Of a stretch of 64,000 nt of DNA, positions 37,801 to 50,900 are shown piece by piece; within the stretch, counting starts at the first letter, position 1, and every line of letters starts with the position of its first letter. The DNA is from Xestospongia muta (lineage: Eukaryota > Porifera > Demospongiae > Haplosclerida > Petrosiidae), in NCBI GenBank assembly GCA_963693285.1, contig OY848917.1, forward strand, positions 31,817,245 to 31,881,244. Reading direction: 5' to 3'. A program made the position numbers and the translations under genes. A model generated the notes under the pieces. It was not told the origin of the DNA, did not search any database, and worked only from the letters and a program-made list of their open reading frames with translations.

Positions 37801-40783
37801 TGTTCAGATAAATATTGCTATCTACTTTGATCTGTATTAATTATTTTGTCAAAAGAAAAGAAACAAAATAGCTGGTGATGAATATGTACACATAAATCTA
37901 TACAAAGTTCTCTTCGTAAGTAGCTAGATCCTTCAATCTATATTGTTCATAATTGAGAATTTACAATGATTTTTATTTTAATTTTTTTGTTTATGCACAG
38001 TAATAAAAGGATGTAAACTGGCCAGGTAGTTATATAGGGACTTTTGTATGGATTTGTGTGTATACATAATTGTTAACTGGGGATCAAATTCTAGCTATTA
38101 TATCTTAACACACAAAGAGATCAATCTAAGTACTATATATTGGTAGTCTTTAGTAACTATAGAACACACCCTCTATATTTATTTCATCTGTCATGTGGAT
38201 AACGTGAAGTAAAACGTTCCTCCAACATTTCTGTCACGTATTAACAGAGAATGAATATCATTGAGTATTAGTTAGTAACACATTTGATATATACATTGTA
38301 GTTTGTGCTAGTATGTAACATTAATATTATATCTTGTTTAGGATGGCCAGACTCCATTGTACATAGCATGTTACAATGATCATGATAAAGTTGTCCAAGT
38401 ATTACTAGACCATGGTGTTCAAGTGGATGTTCCAGACAAGGTCAATACATATCATGTATTCATATTAAGTTATGTAAAACAACAGAAGTTAATAAGCTAC
38501 TTAGGTCACATATGAAACCAACAAAGAATGATCTCAATGTATTGTTATTGTTCAGCTATGATTGCAATCATGGAATGTTGAAATTCATTTGTGTTCACTT
38601 TGTACCTGGAAATGATGTGTGGTAGAGGACGTTGACAGAAATAGTATATACATATGCTAATTATATTGTTGTGGTACAGGCTCATTGGTGAGTGTTTCCT
38701 ACCAAACAATGTGTAACCTTGTGTTCTTTTAGCAAATCATGGAAGGTTTTTGTGTTGATGACCTAATAATAATCACTGTTACAGTACCAGTAAAATGTAG
38801 TAAAAGATTAAATCATTTTTAGTGCACACATCAATAATTTTATTGAGAATAACAAAATAACATTATATGTAGCCAGTATATATCTAGGAATGAGTACAAA
38901 CAAAACGTTGATGTCTGTAATTCCATCCACCTATGATGAACCACTCAATAAAGAACTAAAAACAGAAGAGGGATTGGCATAACATTGTAGTTGAAATATA
39001 TAGGGTAAATGGCGAATAAATGGACGTGTCCTTTTAATCAGACACTATATCTTAAGACATGAACATGCTGTTGATATGGAACCAACTTCATCTAAAAGAG
39101 AAGACTGTTAAACCTTAGGGTTGCAAAAATGAACTAGATCATAAGTATAGCCTTGATGTTAGAGGCAGGAGAAAACGAAGTCTTGGTAAATGTTTACTCA
39201 AACAGGTGGTACCATTTAATGGACAACACTTAACACTCGAGACAGAGCAAACCAATTGTTACAAATCTAACAAACATAATTTGTCTACATATCGAAATAC
39301 ATTTATAATAAGTTTCAGCTAAAACTGACTACGATGTGACTAACTATAGTAGATAAGAAAACCTTCAGTATTCGGCCAATCAAATGGGCATATATAACAA
39401 AAGGGTGTGGCTTTCATAATATTATAATATTTATTTTAGCAAGTGTATGTAATTACTTATTTCATGAATACAAAAATTACAGACATATATTTTGGAAGGG
39501 CTGTATTTTATGTCTTAGTTTTAATTGCAAAAGTGTATGTTAAATTGTTACATAAATACAAAAGTTATTGACATTTGTCACAGAAGAGGTTGACTGAATT
39601 TTTAATCTTTAGTTTCAATCCAATACAAACTTGATGAAACCATTCTCCACAGTTATCACATTCTATCCACTTATAAGCTTTGAGATTTTCACAGTTCTTA
39701 TCTTTGCAATTTGTAATAACTTGTCCAGTGTCTGCTGGATACAAAATAATATTTCTAAACATGAAATTAGTTATAATTACCTCTCTCAATTGTAAATCCA
39801 GTAAGAACAATAAATACATTATACTGTAGTTACCTATAAATGTACTATATTACCTCTCTCAATAACATTAATGTGTGTAAATCTAGTACATTGTCTCATT
39901 AACATTGCTAGTAAGTTGAGTGCATGTGGATCTTCTACTTTGTCCAGTTATACCAATGGGAACTTATCTATATCAATAAATACTAGCTGAGTTATGGTAC
40001 ATTAGTCTTCTATCATTGTAAATCTTTATCTTTACTGAAATAGTATTTGTAACATGTTTCACTTACTTTTTTTCAGCCTTTTCTTTGAAGAATGGACATT
40101 TTGTTTGTTTACAATGTGCATATGTGACCTCATTAATTAAATTCTTTGTGGTCAATCGCACTCTGTATACTGATTTATTTGTGATAATACTAACCTTTTT
40201 ATTATAAATATCTAGAATATACCGTTACAACTGGCTCAGTGTTGGTACTCCAATGAATATACAATATTAGCCTAGTTATTAAAAAAGTTATTGTAATTTT
40301 TGTGAGTGTAAAGTAAACTCAAATGTGCTTTAGTGCTGTACACCATTTTTAATAAATCATATTCATTATTAAGAAGAGTTATTATCAGTTCTACATAAAC
40401 ATCAATCTTGAATCTCCTCATTTTAGAAATTATCTAAAGTGAAATGAACACCATGTATTAGGGTAGCCCTAAAAACCCTTATTATTAACCCTTATCTTAC
40501 AATAGATACAAAGCTTTAACAGTTGTTCTTTTCTGTCACTTTCAGAGTCACTTCATAACATAATTATGCTATTAAATTTTTCATTTCAAAGCTTTTATGA
40601 TAGTGAGAGCATTTACTAATTACTGATTTGATGTTTGACATACCTAATAAGCATTAAAGTTTATTATTAACCATAGTTTAAGTAAACAAAACCTAAATGA
40701 TGTAACAGTCATTTAACAATCCACTCTTAATTATTTTATTTAATATAGAGAGCAAGATGTCTTTTAGGTGACTAATTTTAATA

Positions 40784-40836
<53 letters not shown>

Positions 40837-43800
40837 GCGGCAACATCATGTTGTAAATGCAACGGCTCTAATGCCAAATGTAAGAGATGTGACTGTGTCA
40901 AGAAGGGCAAACCGTGTGTCAACTGTGTCCCTATCCATATTGGTGCCTGCCACGACACCGTCACACTCAGACAAGAACATCAAGCCCACGGAGGCAGATT
41001 GCCATCTAGCACATGCTCTTTCACTCAGAGCACCTTACCAGTCAGCTTTCCCCATCCCAATCCCAATCCTCATCTCTCTCCTCGCCCTCGCTGTTAAACA
41101 CTCCGTCAGGAGAAAGTAGTATCCAGACGTCCTCTCAACCAGAAACTATCGATGTAGATGATCTCATGCTAAGGGCCTTCGGTGAGCGCCTGGATCGCTC
41201 TATTGGTTCTAATGATGTTTGGTATAAGAGGTGACTCTCAATGGTCAAATTGTCTGGTAGACATTATCATCTTCCTGGTGGCTCCACAGGTCGTAAATAC
41301 ATTGACAAATTGACACAAGAGTTATCTCACTTCTCAGCGGGGGACTATCCTTCAGAGAGATTCATAGTATTTTCTTCCTTGATACTCCAGCAGGATTGGA
41401 CTGTTCGCAAAGGTGCTGACATCAGAAGAGTTATTGAAAGACGTCTGTCATTGTGGAACGTGGCAGACTATGTATGACCTGCTTATCCAGGAGGCTGAAA
41501 GGTGTGATAAGTCTCTTCATAATCACAATAAGTATGACTATGATGAATCACACACCACCAAAGTATTCACTAGGCTGATGTTACTGGAAAAGGTCAAAGC
41601 AGATGTAAGATGGCTCTCAGACAACACCAGAGGTAAAGTTCTCCAGCCCGATGAATCAGTCTTATTTAAACATCAGGATGGTTCTGTGAGTAATGCACCT
41701 GTTCTTGACCTGTTACAGAAAAAACACCCTGAGTCCCAAGTACCACCTATCTCTGCCTTGTTGTCATGTGATAACCTCCCCGCATTTGAAGATGTCGAGG
41801 TAACTGGAAATGTCATTCAAAAGGTAGCCTCATTGATCCAGGAAAGGCAGGGCCAGGTTCTGGTCACTTGCAGATGTCCTCTTGAGATACGGTGCTCATA
41901 GTGAAAGACTATGTGACCAAGTTGCCTCAATGGCAAGGAGAATTACCAACTCAATCGTACCTTGGAATGATATCAGAGGTTTCGTTTCTAGTAGACTTAT
42001 CGCACTTGACAAAAATCCCGGCGTTAGGCCCATTGGGGTAGGAGAGACACTGAGACGCATAGTGGGTAAAGCTGTTGGCCATCTCACAAGATTAGACATT
42101 GAGGAAGTTTGTGGTGTGAGTCAGTTGTGCCCCGGTCTTAAAACTGGCATTGAAGGGGGAGTCCTTGCCATTTGTGAATTGTTTGATGATCATAGTGACG
42201 ATGGATGGGGAGTCTTGATGGTTGACGCATCCAATGCCTTCAACTCTTTAAATAGAATTGCGGTATTATGGAATTCAAGAGTCACATGGCCACGCTGTTC
42301 TCGATACTTGTTTAACACATATAAGGGCTGGGCCCCTTTAGTTCTGAAAGGTTCAGCATCAATGTTACACAGTAAAGAGGGTATCACACAAGGTGATCCA
42401 CTATCTATGTTCATATATGCTATCGCTACCCTTCCACTCATCAATACGGTAGACCATCCATACCAGGGATTCCAAGTTTGGTATGCGGATGATGCCTCTG
42501 CATGTGCCAAACTGGTGTCACTTAAAGACTGGTTACTAAAGCTCATGAAGTGTGGCCCTTCTTTCAGTTATTATCCTGAACCAAACAAGAGTTTCATTGT
42601 AGTTAAAGAAAATTTTATGGAGGAGGCCCACTCTTTGTTCGATCCACTAGGAGTCAACGTAGTCTTAAGACACAAATTATTTTGAGGTGTTGTGGGCAGT
42701 CCCTCCGAGTACAACCAGTTTGTGAAAGAGTGCGTTCATGAATGGGTTCAAGTAGTAGATCGCTTAGCAAAAATAGCACAGGTACAACCGCAAGCCACCT
42801 ATGCAGCCTTCACCTGCTCTGTCTAGAACAAGTGCTTACATCTCCAAAGATTAATACCCGGCTGCACACCATTCTTCACTGAACTTGAAAAGAAAATAAC
42901 CTCTACACTGTTGCTATCCATCTTCCAGTATGAAATCTTCCCAGATGAGAAGGAACTTTTCACTCTCCCCACCCAATTCGGTGGGATGAACGTTCTTATA
43001 CCTACTGAGACATGTGACTCATCGTTCACTCTCTCTAGACATTGCACAGAAGTCATTGTTTGTTCCCTTACAGACCATTACTCTTTTTTGCCCAACTCTC
43101 ATTTTGACACTTTCCTCTCTGTTCAGTCTGAGCATTATCACAAGAAAATACCTTCCCTAGAGAAGAAATTTGATCACCTCACAAATAACCTACCTAGTCT
43201 GCAGAAGAGAGCCGTATCACGAGCCAAGGACTCAAAGATTTCATCATGGCTCAACGTACTCCCAATTGCCAAACTTCACTTTGACCTTCTGACAGAGAAT
43301 TTAGGGATGCACTATCAATTTGCTATAGGAAGCCTTTACTCTCTCTCCCCACCAACTGTGACGGTTGTGGAGCTCCCTTTGACCTATCTCATGCTCTGTC
43401 ATGTTGTAGAGGTGGTCTCGTAATACAACGTCATAATGAAGTCAGGGACGCATTCAGGGACCTTGCAGATCTTGCCTGGGGACAAGTTGTTAAAGAACCC
43501 ATAGTCATAGAGGCCACTACTAGTACACCCGCTCTTATCGCTGATCTGGCCATGAGAGGAGCTTGGACCCCTCAGACTGAGGTGTTGTTTGACATTTGTG
43601 TAATTGACGCTGACGCCCAGTCTTATCATCACCAACCCCCCCCCCCCCCCCCGCAAGTCCTTACCACGGCTGAGTGGGAGAAAAAAAAACAAATATAGCG
43701 CCACCTGTGAAGAAAGAAGAGCCTTATTTACTCCTCTCTGCATCTCGGTCGACAGTCTGTTTGGCAGGGAAAACAAATTCTTACAACGTCTCGCCGAACG

Positions 43801-46800
43801 TCTGTCCCTCACGTGGCAGAGAAGGTACAGTACACCATTAACTGGATAAGAACTAGACTAACTTTTGCCGTCATCAGGGCAACTATACTTTGTCTAAGAA
43901 GTTCCCGCACAAAATGGCAGTTCATAGACATTATAGATGGTTCACCTTTAGACTATATTATGTACTAGATTTTGACCATCTTACTTTATTTGCTTTAGTT
44001 CATCTACATGCACATATGGTATATTAATAATAATAATAATAATAACAATAATAATAATAAAAAAAATAATAATAATTACTTCTTTTGGTCTGATTTTTAA
44101 AGTATTAACAGCAAACTTCGTTGATGTAGTAGTTTATCATTATCTGTAACAAGTATATATACTTGTACTATACACATATTTGCTATATCCTGTACATGTA
44201 CATTTACTAACTACTTTTCTTTGACATAAAACACACAACATATAATACATTATCTTCCTTTATTATTAATATAGCTTAGATGTAACACATACGTTATTAT
44301 ATTCACTTGTTAATCTGGTGTTCCTCACATGACGTTTATATCTGTATATATATGTATAGGAAGGCAACACCCCTCTCTATGTTGCATCAGAGAAAGGGTA
44401 CACTGAAATTGTGCAAGTATTACATAAGGCTAATGCTAGTATTGATCTAGCAAACAAAGTAAGATGTCTGATGTAAAATAGTTATAGTATATCCTTGATT
44501 AATGTCAGAGCTCTTTGACCTGACATTAATAAAAGGCAGGTGTTTATTCAATGTAGTTATTAATCCTTACCTGACAATAACTACAAAACATTAGTTGTTG
44601 TTTGTTGTCCCTTTTCAGCCATTAAGAATGACATTATAGCAAATTATAACTTGTAATTTTTTTATAATAGTGAAAGTGTTTACTAAACATAGATACATTT
44701 ATGGGACAGGAAGTCTACACAAGATAATAATATTCATAAGTATATACAACGCAATAATCAAATAATAATAAAGTACATTCCTCCCACGTTAAGATTAAAA
44801 ATATTGATCAGGGGGTTTATGAATTCTAGTAGATCTTCTTGGTCCTAGAATTGGTGGTGGTTATGCTGGACTAGCATCTACAGTAGCCTTCTTGGATGTA
44901 ACTCCAGGAAAATTGTCAAATGAGATATCTGATTCATCTGTTTTAGACCCTGGAGATGTTCTCTTACGTAACTTATCTATGTATCGTCTTAAGTTCAACT
45001 CCATTCTTTAATTTCACTATATAGGATACCGGACCTAATATATTTATTTGTTATATCATGTACATGTACATTTACAAACTACCTTTGACATGAAACACGA
45101 AGTATACAATACATTATCTTCCTTTATTGTTAATATAGTTTAGATGTAACACATACATTATTATATTCACTTGTTAATTTGATGTTCCTCACATGATGTT
45201 TATATCTGTATATATATGTATGTATAGGAAGGGAAGACCCCACTCTATGTTGCATCAGAGAAAGGCTACATTGAAATTGTCCAAGTATTACTAAAAGCTA
45301 ATGCTAGTACTGATCTAGCAAACAAAGTAAGTTGTACGATGTAAAAATATTATTTTAATTTTCCTTGATTAACATCAGATCATTTTGATCTGACATCTGA
45401 CAAGAAGTAGTCAGGTGTTTATTCAATGTAGTTATTAATCCTTACCTGACAATAACTACAAAACATTAATTGTTGTTTGTTGTCCCTTTTTAGCCAATAC
45501 GAATGACATTATAGCAAATTATAACTTGTCATTTTTTTATAATAGTGAAAGTATTTACTAAACGTAGATACATTTGAAGGATAATAGCTGTTGTTCCTTT
45601 TAACTTCCCTAGACCTTTCTCAAACACTAGATTATACTTGTCCCAAACCAACTCTAAGCCCCCTTTCTGTTGCACTTGTCATATACTCTGCCAATTCAAT
45701 CAAAAAATGCATAAGCCTGTTGCAACCAAAAAGACTTGGACAAGTACCTTCGACAATCAACAGTGGTAAAACTTTCTCTTCTCTGTTGTAACTCACTTCT
45801 TCATCCACTGTACCCAGTACTTTAATTTTGTGACCTGAGTATGATGTAAGTCAAACTGTTGATGGTTTCAGTTCTCTAATATGACCAATTTGTGCAAATG
45901 TTTGCTGACTAATAATTGATGATGACACTCCAGTGTCTAACTACATTGCAATTAATTTCTTATTTATACTTACAGTAATTCGAATTGGTTTAGCTCAACA
46001 ATCAGTTAGTCTCAAAAGTCTATGAATATCTTCTTTGTCTGACCTGGTTGCATCGTTAACTTCAACATGGTGTGTCTGCCTATGAGGTTTTTGATTCCTC
46101 GGTCTTGAGTGCTTTTGCTGATGTCCACTTTGCAATATGACCTTGTTTATAACAAACGTGACACTCCTTGTCTCTAAAAAACAAGTTTGAGCTATTTACT
46201 GACCTCCACATCTGTAGTAATTCTGACCTGGTTTCGTCTTTTGCTGCTGGATTCTCTGGACTGTCACTAGTGGCTTCTGTTCAACTTTTTGCATGACTTT
46301 CGAACTTTCTCAGCTGCTTCTAATCCTTGAGTGACCCTCAAGTATTTTGCAAGAGTCAAATCTGTTACTCTGACAAGAGACACCTTTACATTCAGGGTGA
46401 CTAATACCATAAACTATCCTTTCTCTTAACATTTTGTCTAGTTTATCTCCGAAATTACAAAATTCTGATAATTTTTCGTAGTTCTGCTACAAAATTGGCA
46501 ATAGTTTCATTCGACTGACGAACTCTAGAATTGAAATGAAAACATTGAACTATCTCCGACTGTCTTGAGTGAAAATGTTCTCTCACTAACTTGACTAAAT
46601 CCTCATAAGATAGGACTGAGGGCTTTGTAACTCCACAAATGCTACGAAGAATGGTATCTTTCTTTGCTTCAGCTCCAATATCATTAGCTACAAAGTAGTT
46701 CTGAAGTTGCTCTATGTATGTGTCCCATTGTTCTCTTTCTGGAAAGAATTCTCCCACACTGGCATGTTTAGTCATTTTGACTTCTCTCTTTTTTCCTCGT

Positions 46801-47897
46801 GGTCGTAAATCTGACTTTTGACCTTTTGTACTTTACCCTCGTCACCAATTATGTGATGTATTGACTCAGTTATGTTTAATAACTTTATTTGAGTATAAAC
46901 ACAATAACATATCAACATTTAACATAGGATAAAACTTAATAGATTCAAAAGATTCAAGCAATACAATAACATAGACATTTTATAAAGTATGTTGCCTAGA
47001 TGACTTATGGGACAGGAAGTCTACACAAGATAATAATGTTTATGGACTTGTAAGGTTTTTTAATGGTACAGGCCATGTTTGTCTAGCTCATTCCTAATCA
47101 GAGTTATTACACTGAGTAGTGGTCATTCTCAACACAAACAGAGTATGTTACATCACTTAAAGGTGACAGAAATATTACTTGTACTATACACATATTTGTT
47201 ACATGTGAGTTTACATTTGTGGTAACTTAAAATGTTGAGTTCACAAACTAAAAATAACTCAAAATATATATCTACAACATAACTGTAACATCAAGGTTTA
47301 AATACAAAATAGAACAAGGAAAAGTATAAACTAATAAATGACACATTAAAGTCTAGTGCTAAGAAATGAGTGTTAACACTATTTAATAATATCACCTATA
47401 ACAAACAGCTTTAACAAGCACCTATTAGCAAATGCACATGGAAATTGAACCTAACAGAGGATACATCATAATCAATTATAAAAAGAGAGAGGGAAGACCC
47501 CTCTCTATGTTGCATAAAAGAATGACTATGTTGAAATTGTGGAAGAATTACTAAAGGTTAATGCTAATACTGATCGAGCAAACAGAGTAATTTTTTATGT
47601 CCAATTGTACTAGTCCCTTAATTAAAATAATTATCACATTTCTACCATCAAACTCCTTTATGATTGTTAAGCTTTTTGACCTGACATTAAAAAGGCAGGT
47701 GTTTATTCACCATAGTTGATAACCTTTATCTGACAAAATTACCAAAATTAGCTGTTTCTTTTGGCCACTTTTTAGCTTTTAAGTGTCACTTTATAGCAAA
47801 GTATACCTTGTCATTGTAAATCTTTTTTTTAATATTGAAAGTGTTTACTGATTACAGATGCACTAGTTAATTTGATATGTTCCTCACATAACATTTA

Positions 47898-47929
<32 letters not shown>

Positions 47930-50900
47930 GGAAGGCAAGACCCCTCTCTATGTTGCATCAGAGAAAGACTACATTGAAATTGTGCAAGTATTACTAAAAG
48001 CTAACGCTAGTATTGATCTAGCAAACAAAGTAAGTTCATTTATGTAAATTATCATAATTTTCCTTGTTTAATGTCAAAGTATTTTGACCTGACATTAAAA
48101 GAAGACAGGTGTTTATTTGTTCTAGTTATTAACCCTTACCTGACAATAAATACAAAACATTAGCTTATGTTTGTTCTTTTTTAGCCTTTAAAAGTGACAT
48201 TATATCAAATTATAACTTGTAATTTAAAATCTTTTTGTTTTATAATAGTTAAGTATTTATTAATAACAAATACATTTTAATCATAGGAGTCAGTTGCTTT
48301 TAGTAAAGTCTTCCTCTGATGAGCTTGATATTTCTTAAATTGCAGTAGTTTCAAATCATTCTCATTTCATTAAGCTTTGAGGCATGTTAAAACTTGATAC
48401 AACTGTCTTGAGTTACATAAACATATGAATAATTTATTATGGTTATACTGTACACATCTACTACATGTATTCTCTGTTTACATTGAGAATGACTTTGCTT
48501 TAGTTGAATTTTAATTATGACAATATCCTCAACTAACTTGGAATGGCATTGTCGTTGCAAGGATTTTGTGTGTCACACTAAAGCTTTTCAAGTCCAATTG
48601 TACTGGTCCCTTGATTAAAATAATTATCATATTTCTATCATTAAACACCTTTATGTTTGTTAAACTTTTGAGCTGACATTAAAAAGGCAGTTGTTCATTC
48701 ACTATAGTTGTTAACCTTTATCTGAGAAAATTACCAAAATTAGTTGTTTCTTTTGGCCCCTTTTTAGCTTTTAAGTGTCACTTTATAGCAAAGTATACCT
48801 TGTTATTTTTAATCTTTTTTTAATACTGAAAGTGTTTACTGATCACAGACACATTAGTTAATTTGATGTTCCTTACATAACATTTATATCTCTACATATA
48901 TAGGAAGGTAATACCCCTCTCTATGTTGCATCAGAGGAAGGCAACATTGAAATTGTCCAAATATTACTAAATGCTAATGCTAGTACTGATTTAGCAAACA
49001 AAGTAAGCTGATTTATATAAATTATCATAATTTTCCTTGATTAATGTCAGAGTATTTTGACCTGACATTAAAAGAAGGCAGGTGTTTATTCACCATAGTC
49101 TTTAACCTTTATCTGACAAAATTACCAAAATTAGCTGTTTTTTGGCTCCTTTTTAGCCTTGAAGTGTCTGTCTTGAGTTACATAAATACATGGATAATTT
49201 ATTATGGTTATACTGTACACATCTACTACATGTATACTCTGTTTACATTGAGAATGACTGTACTTTGGTTGAATTTTAATTATGACAATATCCTCGATTA
49301 ACCTGGAATGGCATTGTACTGGTCCCTTAATTAAAATAATTATCATATTTTTACCATTAAACTCCTTTTTGTTTGTTAAACTTTTGAGCTGACATTAAAA
49401 GAAGGCAGGTGTTTATTCACCATAGTTATAAACTATTATCTGACAAAAATTACAAAAAATTAGCTGTTGCATTTCGTCCCTTTTTAGCCTTTAAGTGTCA
49501 CTTTATAGCAAAGTATACCTTGTCATTTTATATCTTTTTTAATACTGAAAGTGTTTACTGATCACAAATGCACTAGGTAATTTGATGTTCCTCACATAAC
49601 ATTTATATATATATATATATATAGGAAGACAAGATCCCTCTCTATGTTGCATCAAAGAAATGATACATTGAAATTGTGCAAGTATTACTAGAGGCTAATG
49701 CTAGTACTAAAGGCTAATACTAGTAGTTGATAACCTTTATCTGACAAAAATTTTTAAAAAATAGCTGTTGCTTTTTGGTTTCTTTTTAGCTTTTAAGTGT
49801 CACTTTATACAAAAATATAACTTGTCATTTAAAATTTATTTAATACTGAAAATGTTTACTGATCATAGATGTATTGAAATGTTAGAGCCAGTTGCTTTAA
49901 GTGATGTCTTTCTATGTTAAGCTTGATTTTTCCTTATTTGCTATGACTATGCTATGTGAGCTATCTTTTTAATATTAAAGGTTTTTAACAGCACCAAATG
50001 GTAAATATAATGGCCTATCATACATTTTAATCATTGATGAGAGCATCAAGCCAAACCCAGCAAAGACGTTTCTTTAAATAAATAAGGAGTTTACTAACTG
50101 AATAAAATTGCTTATTCCTTGTGTTTAATTAAGGTAGACGATTATTTAAAGTATTTGTTGAATTGGATAAGTTCAAAATCCAATTAAACAAAGTTATGTA
50201 GTCATCTCTTATATAAACCAATGGTATCAAACTCAAATAGAGAATTTAATATTCATGTAGCTATAGATGTTGGCTTTACACAGTGTATTACATAATATTA
50301 TACATGTAGTTACAACAACAAAGGGAGTGGCTTATTGTTATTGTAGTACTAAATACACGTTTAGTTTTATGTCAATTTGAGAACTGTTATAGTGTACTAT
50401 AGTACACAAGTATATATTGACTTTGAATAGACCAATGGAACAAACTGACCCTGTGATATAACCACTAGTCTTGTTTAATGCTGGTCACATTATAGTTAAT
50501 ACCTGCTGGGATATAACATAGTTAACAACACACCACAATATTCCACTAGTTCAACTTTAATAAATAGTTACTGATGTCTTTAAATGAGTCTATATATGTC
50601 GTTTATCTCTGACATGTTTTGCCTATCACATAAAGAAAATTTTTTATATGTTTCAAAGTACCTTTAGCTTTATGTACATACATGTATGTGGACTTTCTCT
50701 AATTTTTTGTATTGTTCTGACCCTATGTCTGTACATGACTAGAAAGCTGAGATTAGAGTTAACATTATTGCTATGATCATGAGACCATCCACAATTACAG
50801 TTCACTTCACATCGTAATACTATATCCACTGTTCATATTAACATTGCTATCTACTTTGATTTGCATTAATTGTTATGCCACAAGGATAGAAACAAAACAG

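Larger units (their letters stand above)
30405..44458. repeat. Segmental duplication, copy B
   Basis: Second copy of the 8.48-20.7 kb block in head-to-tail order. Inter-copy divergence is low by eye, including in introns. It contains the FLYWCH exon, first exon and ankyrin exons 2-6 of gene B, the PHD exons and one extra retroelement. Confidence 0.9.

Noticed and set aside
40764..40964. Frames encoding long isoleucine runs
   Set aside because: Translation of the AAT microsatellite; the real element frame begins at the ATG at 40834.
49044..49346. Two opposite small frames in a gene B intron
   Set aside because: Located within repeated intron sequence of the ankyrin units, not conserved between units.
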